DNA of 64,000 bases from Blastococcus haudaquaticus (GTDB lineage: Bacteria; Actinomycetota; Actinomycetes; Mycobacteriales; Geodermatophilaceae), in the NCBI RefSeq assembly GCF_900230285.1, contig NZ_OCNK01000005.1, positions 186,001 to 250,000 on the forward strand, in the 5' to 3' direction. The notes beneath the pieces were generated by a model. The model was not told where the DNA came from. It made no database searches and worked only from the letters and a program-made list of their open reading frames with translations. The position numbers and the translations under genes were made by a program. Shown here in pieces: positions 57,374 to 64,000 of the stretch (within the stretch, counting starts at the first letter, position 1; each line of letters opens with the position of its first letter).

Positions 57374-58563
57374 CGGAGCGAGACCTTCTGCGACAGCCGG
57401 CCGAGCAGGCCCACCGGGCGCTCGTCCGTCTCGGGCAGGAAGCGGGCCAGGAGGCCGCGGAGCCCGCGGGTGACCGGGTCGCGGTCACCGCTCTGCAGCA
57501 GCGGCACGCCGGTGTTCGTCGACATCGGCACGGCGGAGCTGCGCGGCAGGACGACGTCCAGCGGCTGACCGATCGTGGTCTCGACGTCGGCGAGGGAGAT
57601 GGTCCCGGCCGGGTCGTGCTCGTTGATCAGCAGGTGCAGGTCGGCCGGCACCAGGTTCAGCTCGCGCAGGACGTCCAGTTCCTTGCGGAGCCCGCGCACG
57701 CCCGGCACGTCCATGCTGCTCATCAGCACCAGGTCGGTCGCCCGCTCCAGCGCCACCAGCGTGTGGTCGGAGAGCCCGGGCGCGGTGTCCACGATGACGT
57801 GGCGGAACTCCCGGCTCAGCGTGTCCAGCAGGCGACCCACCTGCTCGGCGGTGACGGCGTCCCCCGACGCCGGCGAGTCGCTGCCGGCGACGACGTAGAG
57901 ACCGCTGGGGTGACGGCTCAGGAACGTCTTGAGCACCAGCGGGTCGGTGCTGGCAGCCCCGTGCACCGTGTCCGGGAGCGTGTACTCCGGGATCAGCGCG
58001 AGGGCGCTGGCGACGTCGCCGAACTGCATGTCGAGGTCGACGATCACCGTGGACCCCTGGCCGGCCTGCGCCAGGCCGACGGCCAGGTTGGTGGACACCG
58101 TGGTCTTGCCGACCCCGCCCTTGGGCGAGGCGACGACGATCAGCCGGTGGTCCGACCGCGGGCCGCTGACCTGCAGGTGCGCCTGCTGGCGCGCCTCGGC
58201 CAGCTCCGCCGCGCGCTTGAGGACGGCGGTCACGTCGGCCACGCCGGCGAGCGGGTTGAGGATGTCCCGGACGCCGGCGCGCATGGCGGTGACCCACAGG
58301 TCGGGATCGGCGTCGGCGACGACGACCACGCTGGTGGCGGGCCGGGCGACGTCGACGCCCTCCGTCAGCTCGAGGGCACGGGCCAGGGGCACGTCGGCGC
58401 CGAGGACGACGACGAAGGGGAAGCCGGCCTCCTCGATGCGGGCGAGGAGACCGCCGTCGGCGTCGAGCTGCTCGACGCCGAGGTGGACGAGGTCACCACC
58501 GGTGGCCTCGGCGAAGCACGCGTCGAGCTCGGCGCTGACGCCGATGAGAAGGACCTGGCTCAC
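57370..58563 (-). CDS. CpaE/TadZ-like MinD-family ATPase
   Basis: A 397-residue protein with an N-terminal receiver-like domain (VLLIGVSAELDACFAE; the later VVVVADADPDLWVTAMRAGVRDILNPL has the alpha4-beta5-alpha5 look) and a MinD/ParA-type ATPase. The deviant Walker A is ASPKGGVGKTTVSTNLA near residue 168, with VIVDLDMQFGDVA downstream. CpaE/TadZ proteins place the Tad machine at a pole. The GTG at 58563 overlaps the CpaB stop (GTGA). Confidence 0.9.
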   Translation of the reverse strand: MSQVLLIGVSAELDACFAEATGGDLVHLGVEQLDADGGLLARIEEAGFPFVVVLGADVPLARALELTEGVDVARPATSVVVVADADPDLWVTAMRAGVRDILNPLAGVADVTAVLKRAAELAEARQQAHLQVSGPRSDHRLIVVASPKGGVGKTTVSTNLAVGLAQAGQGSTVIVDLDMQFGDVASALALIPEYTLPDTVHGAASTDPLVLKTFLSRHPSGLYVVAGSDSPASGDAVTAEQVGRLLDTLSREFRHVIVDTAPGLSDHTLVALERATDLVLMSSMDVPGVRGLRKELDVLRELNLVPADLHLLINEHDPAGTISLADVETTIGQPLDVVLPRSSAVPMSTNTGVPLLQSGDRDPVTRGLRGLLARFLPETDERPVGLLGRLSQKVSLR

Positions 58564-59279
58564 TTGGTGTCTCCCGAGGTGGTGGTGATGGTGTCGTCCG
58601 CGACCGATCCGGTGAGGGACAGCCACACGGTCTGGGCCTCCATGCCGGCGACGACGTCGGGCACCTCGCCGGGCAGGAGCGCGAGGGTGACTGTCACGGT
58701 GGCGCCGAGGGTCTCGCCGAGCGAGCCCGAGCTGTCCGTGCCGAGGCTGGTACGTCCGCCGTCGACGCGGGTGATGGTGACGTCGCGATCCACGATGCGG
58801 GTCGTGGCGAGCACGCCCTCGGCGTTCGGGGTGGTGACGTAGACGGCGACGGTGTCGCCCTCACCGAGCGAGCCGCCGACGGCCCGCTGCGCGTCCAGCG
58901 TGATGCTGACCTGCTCCTTGCCGTCCTGCTTCGGGGCGGTGTTCTCCGCTCCGGCGACGGCGAAGCGGCCGGTGAGGACCTGCTCCCCCGGGAACAGCGT
59001 CGCCTTGGCCACGAGACCGTCGAGCTCCGTCAGATCGGTGACGGCGTCCGGCGCGACCAGGCGGGCCGGGACGTCGACGACCGAGACCATGGCCGACAAC
59101 TGGCCGGCCGGGGTGCCCTGCGCGATCTCGCGCTGGACGACCAGGGTCGGGACGGCCCGTTCGGCGGCCTGGGCCCGCTCGTCGGCGTCCCCGACGTAGT
59201 CCACCAGCAGCAGGGCGCCGGTCAGGGCGAGGACACCGGCCACGAGCATGGCCAGGATTCGACGTCGCATGGGAGTCAC
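58560..59279 (-). CDS. cpaB: CpaB-like SAF-domain pilus assembly protein
   Basis: A 239-residue protein with an N-terminal membrane anchor (RILAMLVAGVLALTGALLLVDYV), a SAF domain (TLVVQREIAQGTPAGQL; GLVAKATLFPGEQVLTGRF) and an RcpC-like region (VSITLDAQRAVGGSLGEGDTVAVYVT). The GTG at 59279 overlaps the upstream stop (GTGA); an ATG at 59270 is an alternative. Confidence 0.88.
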   Translation of the reverse strand: MTPMRRRILAMLVAGVLALTGALLLVDYVGDADERAQAAERAVPTLVVQREIAQGTPAGQLSAMVSVVDVPARLVAPDAVTDLTELDGLVAKATLFPGEQVLTGRFAVAGAENTAPKQDGKEQVSITLDAQRAVGGSLGEGDTVAVYVTTPNAEGVLATTRIVDRDVTITRVDGGRTSLGTDSSGSLGETLGATVTVTLALLPGEVPDVVAGMEAQTVWLSLTGSVADDTITTTSGDTK

Positions 59280-60292
59280 TGCGGATTCCGTTCCGTGAGG
59301 TAGACGGATCGAGCACCCAGGTCGGGAGCCGAAGACGTGTTGACGGGCGCGGTGGACATCTCGACGGAGGTGCCGAGCGTGCCGATGGCCTTGAAGCCGT
59401 GGTTCTCGGGGAGGCGGTCGAGCCACCACAGGATGATGAAGAGGATCAGGTCCCAGAAGTTCGAGATCCTGAACGAGCGTTCGTTGACCTTGACCTCACC
59501 GACGTCGAAGGCGACGAAGCCGTACACCTTCGGCGCCGCGGTGGCGGAGGCCTGCTCGAACACCGGGAGGTGCACCTGCTCCCCGATCACCCCGGCGAGC
59601 GGGAAGGAGAACCCCACGGGTCGGCAGGCGGGCGGGAAGTCCGTCCGCAGCGCCGGCACGTAGCGGGACAGCGTGGCACCGACGGACGTGGTGGTCTCGC
59701 ACTTCCCGGCGGTGGTCAGCCAGATGGACGCAGGCACCGCTGAGGCGCCGGTGCCGCACATCGCCGAGTCGCCCGGGTAGAGCGTGATCGACGCGCCGCG
59801 GACCATCTTGTCGTAGGCGCACTTCGAGATCGCCATGGGAATGGTCGAGGTGGCGTGGCTGATGCCGCTCCAGGCGGCGGTCGAGGTGGCCGTGGCGGTG
59901 CTGGACTCCACCCCGATCAGCGGAGCGAAGAAGTGCTCCTGCGTCGCCGACGTGGTGACGGTGATCGAGCGGCGGGCCAGGTCCACGTCGACGTCGGGCG
60001 TGGCGAGCGTGGCGGACAGCGAACCGGAGTTGGCCTCGGCCAGCGTCGTCGCCGTGGTCTCGGTGATGCCGCAGGCGTTCCAGGCGCAGTCGGTGGCGAT
60101 GGCCATCGCCGCCGCGTCGGCCCCGTTCTGGAGCGCCTGGCGCTCCGCGTGCACGGCCGCGACGTCGACGGCGATCGCACCGAAGCCCAGGAGGGGCACC
60201 AGCAGGAGGGCCACCATGACGGCGACCGCGCCGCGCTCGTCCCCCAGCCGGCGACGACTGCGGGCCAGCCGGCCCGTGATCAGCCCCCGCAT
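59276..60292 (-). CDS. TadG-like pseudopilin/pilus-associated membrane protein
   Basis: A 338-residue protein with the Tad-family N-terminus DERGAVAVMVALLLVPLLGFGAIAVDVAAVHAERQALQNGADAAAMA, one helix followed by a large secreted domain containing four to six cysteines. This matches TadG/Flp-associated proteins lacking a full VWA domain. It overlaps the preceding TadE-like gene by 13 bases. Confidence 0.85.
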   Translation of the reverse strand: MRGLITGRLARSRRRLGDERGAVAVMVALLLVPLLGFGAIAVDVAAVHAERQALQNGADAAAMAIATDCAWNACGITETTATTLAEANSGSLSATLATPDVDVDLARRSITVTTSATQEHFFAPLIGVESSTATATSTAAWSGISHATSTIPMAISKCAYDKMVRGASITLYPGDSAMCGTGASAVPASIWLTTAGKCETTTSVGATLSRYVPALRTDFPPACRPVGFSFPLAGVIGEQVHLPVFEQASATAAPKVYGFVAFDVGEVKVNERSFRISNFWDLILFIILWWLDRLPENHGFKAIGTLGTSVEMSTAPVNTSSAPDLGARSVYLTERNPQ

Positions 60293-60705
60293 CGCATGAC
60301 CGCCTCGCCGGAGAGGTCGACGCCGGCACCGTTGAGGAAGCCGGCGACGAAGGGCTGGTGATAGGCGACGGTCACGGTGACCGTGGCCGTGGAGGCGGCC
60401 CCGGTGCAGGTGGTCGGCGTGACCTGGATCTGCCCGAGTTCGAGACCGGTGGCGGCATTGCGGACGGCAGCGGTCGCTTCCGTCACGTCGTTGGTCAGCG
60501 CCATCACGCGGGCGCCCTCCCGGGCTGCGGCGGACAGCGTCGACTGCGAGTTGTAGACCTTGCTGAACTCGATGATGCCGAGGACCAGCAGGATCAGGAC
60601 GGGCGCGACGAGGGCGAACTCGACGGCCGCGGCACCTCGCTCGCCCAGGAGACGTGCGGCGACACGGCGGCGGTACTGCAGGTGTGCACGGGACCGAACG
60701 GACAC
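60280..60705 (-). CDS. TadE-like pseudopilin
   Basis: A 141-residue protein, ERGAAAVEFALVAPVLILLVLGIIEFSKVYNSQSTLSAAAREGARVMAL: a basic leader, a G-A-A-A-V-E-F prepilin-like processing region and one membrane helix. Processed by the prepilin peptidase in characterised systems. A GGAAGGAGC ribosome site precedes the ATG (minus strand). Confidence 0.9.
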   Translation of the reverse strand: MSVRSRAHLQYRRRVAARLLGERGAAAVEFALVAPVLILLVLGIIEFSKVYNSQSTLSAAAREGARVMALTNDVTEATAAVRNAATGLELGQIQVTPTTCTGAASTATVTVTVAYHQPFVAGFLNGAGVDLSGEAVMRCGG

Positions 60706-60825
60706 GTCGCGGCTCCTTCCTGGGCGGGGACTGGTGGGGTGATCACGCGGGGTGAGTGACGGCGGCGTGGCTCCGAGGAACCACGCCGCCGGCCACGACC
60801 CGGCGAACTGCTCGTTGCCGAGTGA

Positions 60826-61032
60826 TCACGTACCGGCGGGAGCGTCCGGCACGACGTCGGTGAAGAGCGCGGTGATCTCCTGACCGAACAGCGTCACGCC
60901 GGCGACGACGACGGCGGCGATGATGCCGACGAGGATCGCGTACTCGACGGCGCTGGCGCCCTTCTCCTCCGACTTGATGCGGTCGGAGACGGTGAAGGCC
61001 AGCGTCTGCAGAGCGGTGAACAGGTTGAGCAC
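60826..61032 (-). CDS. flp: Flp/Fap-family type IVb pilin
   Basis: A 68-residue major pilin with the type IVb processing region KGASAVEYAILVGIIAAVVVAGVTLFG (cleavage between Gly and Ala, Glu+5, Tyr+6 typical of Flp) and a short polar tail. AGGAG lies 6 bases before the GTG. The 250 bases upstream to the prepilin peptidase gene contain repeated GTAGG motifs and no clear promoter; this gap may hold the pilin promoter. The 120 bases downstream separate it from tadE. Confidence 0.93.
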   Translation of the reverse strand: MLNLFTALQTLAFTVSDRIKSEEKGASAVEYAILVGIIAAVVVAGVTLFGQEITALFTDVVPDAPAGT

Positions 61033-61282
61033 GGTGATCTCCTAGGAGGTCCGCCGTCGACTGATCGGGCCGTGGTGACCGGGGTCGCGGCTCCATCACG
61101 ATCGGGGCCTACCAGCGGTAATGGGAGACCTACGGGCTGTCGCGTAACCCGGAAGAGGGACCCCCGACCGGGGTCACCGATGGTGAGGAACGGCGCCGGA
61201 CGACCCGATCCGGTGACACTCCGTCGCTCGACCCGGTGACGGACAGTGATGGCTGAGCGTGCGCGAGCGGTTACCGGGGCGC

Positions 61283-61957
61283 TCAGTCCCCCGACAGGAG
61301 AACCGCGGCGAGAGCACCCACGAGCAGCGCCGGCCCGAAGGGCAGATCGGTCCGGCGACCGGCCCTCCGGAGCGCGAGCAGGACGAGCCCGACCACCGCC
61401 TGCAGCAGGAAGCCGAGGAGGAAGCCGAGGACGACGACCGGCCAGCCGAGCCACCCCAGGACCAGCCCCATCAGGGCGGCCAGCTTGACGTCGCCCATGC
61501 CCAGCCCGGACGGCGCGATCAGCGCGAGCACCAGGAGCACGCCGAAGCACAGCGCGCTCGCCAGGACCGCCCGGAGCAGGGCCGGCCACGCGTCGTCCGC
61601 GGCGGCGGCACCCACGAGCAGGAGTGCCGCGACGGCACCGCCGGGCAGCAGGACCCGGTTCGGCAGCAGCTGCTCGCGGAGGTCGATCACGCTCAGCAGG
61701 AGCCCGACGGCCGCGAACCACGCCCAGGCGGGTACGTCCGCCGACCAGCCGAACCGGAGGCCCAGCAGCGCGAGCAGGCCGGCGGCCACCACCTCGAGGA
61801 CCGGCGTCCGCACCGCGACGGGACCCGCCCCCAGGAGCTCCGCCGCCGGGGGCCGCTCCGGCCACGGGAACCGCCCGGCCAGGCGGTTGACCAGCGTGCC
61901 GACGACGACGCCCACGAATCCGAGCACGACGGCGGGCAGGACGGACACGGCGGTCAC
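61283..61957 (-). CDS. A24-family prepilin peptidase
   Basis: A 224-residue TadV/CpaA- or PilD-like aspartic prepilin peptidase with about seven membrane helices. The two catalytic aspartates fall in SVIDLREQLLPNRV and SGLGMGDVKL. The N-terminal cytoplasmic methylase-type region is reduced to a short loop (FPWPERPPAAELLG). It should process Flp and the TadE/G proteins. First gene of the tad-oriented cluster, 250 bases upstream of flp. Confidence 0.92.
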   Translation of the reverse strand: MTAVSVLPAVVLGFVGVVVGTLVNRLAGRFPWPERPPAAELLGAGPVAVRTPVLEVVAAGLLALLGLRFGWSADVPAWAWFAAVGLLLSVIDLREQLLPNRVLLPGGAVAALLLVGAAAADDAWPALLRAVLASALCFGVLLVLALIAPSGLGMGDVKLAALMGLVLGWLGWPVVVLGFLLGFLLQAVVGLVLLALRRAGRRTDLPFGPALLVGALAAVLLSGD

Positions 61958-62031
61958 CCTGGCACAGCGACGACCGGGAGCCGGGGACGTCCCCGCAGCA
62001 CGTCAGCCGGCCCGCGGACCATGATGGGAGC

Positions 62032-63084
62032 GTGACCGACCTCGACGCAGCCCAGACCGCTCCGGTGCGCTTCGGCCTCGTCGGCTACGGGTTCGGAGGG
62101 CGGTACTTCCACGCTCCCCTGCTCGGTTCCGCACCCGGGTGCGAGCTGCTCGGCGTGGTCACCACCTCGCCCGACCGCCGGGCACTGGTCGAGCAGGACT
62201 CGCCGGGTCGCGCGACGTTCGCCTCGCTCGAGGAGCTGCGGGCGGCGGGTGCCGAGGCGGTGGCGATCTCCACACCGGCCGGCACCCACAGCGAGCTCAC
62301 CGACCGGGCGCTCGAGCTCGGTCTCGCCGTCGTGTGCGACAAGCCGTTCGCCCTCGACGCCGGAGCGGCCCGCCGGTCCGTGGAGCTCGCCGATCAGCAC
62401 GGGCTGGCCCTCGCCCCGTACCAGAACCGGCGCTGGGACTCCGACTTCCTGACCGTCCGCCGGCTGGTCGACGACGGCACCCTCGGCGACGTCGTCCGCT
62501 TCGAGTCGCGGTTCGAGCGTCTCGATCCCGACGCCGGACCCGGCGCCTCCGGAGGCGGCACGCTGCTCGACTTCGGCAGCCATCTCGTCGACCAGGCACT
62601 GGCGCTGCTCGGGCCGGTGGCGTCGGTCTACGCCGAATGGCGGTTGCGCGAGAACGGCCTGGACGACGACGTGTTCGTGGCGCTCACCCACGCGAACGGC
62701 GCCCGGTCGCACCTGTGGGGCAGCTGGAGCCAGGCCGCTCCGGGGCCCCGGTTCCGGGTCACCGGCACGAAGGCGGGCTATGTGAACCGCACGCCCATGG
62801 ACGGGCAGGAGGAGCTGCTGCTGGCCGGCGCCACCCCGGCGACGCTGGGTCCGGACTGGGGTGACGAGGCGCCCGAGCGCTGGGGCAAGGTCTACCGGGG
62901 CACCGAGGGCCAGACCGTGCCGACCGAGAACGGCGCGTGGGACAGCTTCTACCCCGCGTTCGCCCGCGCCGTCCGCGGCGCCGGCCCTCTCCCGGTCGAC
63001 CCCCGCGACGCCATCGCGTCGATGGCGGTGCTGGACGCCGCGCGGCGCAGCGCCACCGAGGGGACCGTCATCGCCCTGGCCTGA
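62032..63084 (+). CDS. Gfo/Idh/MocA-family oxidoreductase
   Basis: A 350-residue NAD(P)-dependent sugar- or cyclitol-type oxidoreductase: RFGLVGYGFGGRYFHAPLL (dinucleotide motif), VCDKPFAL (EKP-type motif with D in place of E), YQNRRWDSDFLTVRRL and LLDFGSHLVDQAL (the conserved D...H). Substrate unknown. CATGAT lies 6 bases before the GTG, so its mRNA may be leaderless. It is convergent with cobU, with 3 bases between stops. Confidence 0.9.
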   Translation: MTDLDAAQTAPVRFGLVGYGFGGRYFHAPLLGSAPGCELLGVVTTSPDRRALVEQDSPGRATFASLEELRAAGAEAVAISTPAGTHSELTDRALELGLAVVCDKPFALDAGAARRSVELADQHGLALAPYQNRRWDSDFLTVRRLVDDGTLGDVVRFESRFERLDPDAGPGASGGGTLLDFGSHLVDQALALLGPVASVYAEWRLRENGLDDDVFVALTHANGARSHLWGSWSQAAPGPRFRVTGTKAGYVNRTPMDGQEELLLAGATPATLGPDWGDEAPERWGKVYRGTEGQTVPTENGAWDSFYPAFARAVRGAGPLPVDPRDAIASMAVLDAARRSATEGTVIALA

Positions 63085-63087
63085 CCG

Positions 63088-63645
63088 CTATCGCAGGCGT
63101 TGCGGCAGACCGGCGGTGACGAGCCAGACGCGGTCGGACGCGGCAGCGATGCGCGCGTTCAGGACACCGAGCTCGTCCCGGAAGCGGCGGCCGGACGGCG
63201 TGGCCGGCACGATGCCCGAGCCGACCTCGTTGCTGACGCCGACGACCCCCCGGCGAGTGCCCACCCAGGCCGCCACGAGTGCGTCGACGGCCTCGCGCAG
63301 CTTCGCGTCGGAGCCGGGCTGCCCGTCCCACACCTCGCACTCGTCCATGACGCGGGCCAGCCAGGTGGTCAGGCAGTCGACCAGGACGGGCGGACCCGGG
63401 GTGCCGAGGACGGCGACCAGGTCGAGCGTCTCGGTCGTCGTCCAACTGACCGGGCGGCGCGCGCGGTGCAGCGCCACCCGGTCGGCCCACTCGACGTCGT
63501 CCTCGGTGGGGCGCAGACCGCAGGCGACGTACTCGACCCGCGGCTCACGCATGAGGAGTCCCTCGGCGTAGGAGGACTTCCCGGAACGTGCGCCACCGAG
63601 GACCAGCACCCGCGGGGACCGACGACGGAACGGCAGGCGCGGCAC
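63088..63645 (-). CDS. cobU: Adenosylcobinamide kinase/guanylyltransferase
   Basis: CobU phosphorylates adenosylcobinamide and attaches GMP in cobalamin nucleotide-loop assembly. P-loop VLVLGGARSGKSSYAEGLL lies near residues 14-30; later motifs are VLVDCLTTWLARVM and GVVGVSNEVGSGIVP. The GTG at 63645 (185 residues) is preferred because TAGCGT lies exactly 7 bases upstream; a GTG at 63654 adds three residues. No other cobalamin gene is in view. Confidence 0.92.
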   Translation of the reverse strand: MPRLPFRRRSPRVLVLGGARSGKSSYAEGLLMREPRVEYVACGLRPTEDDVEWADRVALHRARRPVSWTTTETLDLVAVLGTPGPPVLVDCLTTWLARVMDECEVWDGQPGSDAKLREAVDALVAAWVGTRRGVVGVSNEVGSGIVPATPSGRRFRDELGVLNARIAAASDRVWLVTAGLPQRLR

Positions 63646-63652
63646 GCCGAAC

Positions 63653-63658
63653 ACGCTA
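63653..63658 (-). promoter_or_regulatory. Putative -10 hexamer of cobU
   Basis: Minus-strand TAGCGT followed by 7 bases and GTG at 63645. It overlaps the alternative start codon at 63654, which argues against that alternative. Confidence 0.5.
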
Positions 63659-63713
63659 GCCGGGGCGGGTCTCCGAACGGAGAGCCACCGGTCGACGCCG
63701 GAGCGCGCCGGGT

Positions 63714-64000
63714 TCAGCGGCGGCTCCGGGTCCGGACGCCGAGGATCCCCGGCCGGCGGATGACCAGCACGGCGTGCAGGCGGCGGACCGCCGCCCCGGC
63801 TCGCTCCCCCGGGCCCCGCGGAGCTGTGGCACGCAGGCGGGCCTCGACATGCGCGAGCCGTTCCTCCAGCTCGTGCATGTCCGCCGAGCCACTGTTCCCG
63901 GGGCTCGCGCTGCGCGGCTGGGCCGCGATCTCGGCGAGCCCTTCGGACAGACCGCTCATCAGCTTCGCGACGTCGCCGGGCAGCAGCCGGGCCGTGCCGA
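63714..64000 (-). CDS. Hypothetical protein, 3' part
   Basis: The frame is open at the right edge; an internal ATG at 63959 need not be the start. Visible sequence: GTARLLPGDVAKLMSGLSEGLAEIAAQ, a Ser/Gly linker, MHELEERLAHVEARLRATAPR (coiled-coil-like) and a basic tail. No family recognised. Confidence 0.55.
   Translation of the reverse strand, partial: GTARLLPGDVAKLMSGLSEGLAEIAAQPRSASPGNSGSADMHELEERLAHVEARLRATAPRGPGERAGAAVRRLHAVLVIRRPGILGVRTRSRR

Overview
The window is very GC-rich DNA from an actinobacterium. Gene content and style fit the Geodermatophilaceae (Blastococcus, Geodermatophilus or Modestobacter type). The evidence is GTG starts, nested GTGA/ATGA gene overlaps, several F420-linked enzymes, a class I and a GlnA2-type glutamine synthetase with an actinobacterial GlnE, GlnR-type operators, and a flagellar-sigma-type promoter. 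I see no prophage, insertion sequence, CRISPR array, rRNA or tRNA gene. The backbone matches the order known in Mycobacterium tuberculosis (lipB, lipA, DUF4191, RDD, glnA1, glnE, glnA2, panB), with many lineage-specific genes inserted between these anchors.

Layout. 1-11.6 kb: end of a peptidase E-like gene, lipB, a PPOX oxidoreductase, leuS with an apparent leucine leader-peptide attenuator, a GGDEF-EAL protein, an F420-type LLM oxidoreductase, a lipid-helix-like repeat membrane protein, lipA, DUF4191 and RDD. 11.6-19.8 kb: glnA under a four-box GlnR site, a decayed small zinc-ribbon gene, membrane proteins, a GATase, a self-regulated HTH/membrane pair, a MetE-like protein, DUF1353 and a secreted beta-propeller. 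19.9-23.6 kb: a three-subunit molybdenum hydroxylase operon. 23.9-30.8 kb: a polytopic membrane protein, an SDR, a haem-oxygenase-like enzyme, a soluble twin-GAF chemoreceptor, a BASS transporter and a CDGSH protein. 30.8-40.4 kb: glnE coupled to a GATase, an acyltransferase/SGNH protein, glnA2, DUF4345 and an L,D-transpeptidase lipoprotein. 40.6-50.8 kb: nadE, panB, a frameshifted glycosyltransferase, a DHFR-like reductase, an NpdG-like F420 reductase, a cupin, a GGDEF protein, an M24 and an M1 peptidase. 50.9-54.0 kb: small stress-type genes (ChaB, thioesterase, DUF2795, baeRF-like). 54.1-62.0 kb: a complete tad/Flp pilus locus. 62.0-64.0 kb: a Gfo/Idh/MocA oxidoreductase, cobU and a truncated gene.

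How the parts work together. GlnA makes glutamine, GlnE adenylylates and deadenylylates it on a conserved tyrosine, and GlnR-type boxes precede glnA and possibly glnA2. LipB and LipA make lipoyl cofactors. The tad genes encode pilin, prepilin peptidase, pseudopilins, ATPase, platform proteins and CpaB/CpaE factors, almost all translationally coupled. Two cyclic-di-GMP enzymes and the chemoreceptor point to a motile, surface-sensing lifestyle.

The most notable non-coding signals are the leuS attenuator; a recurring TANNNT plus 7 bases plus start-codon pattern that implies many leaderless mRNAs; two mini-ORFs that bridge genes by 4-base overlaps; and two frameshifts in simple-sequence tracts. 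No intergenic stretch reaches 300 bases. The largest gaps (about 4408-4678, 13626-13887, 23627-23888, 36761-37018 and 61033-61282) are described under their neighbours.
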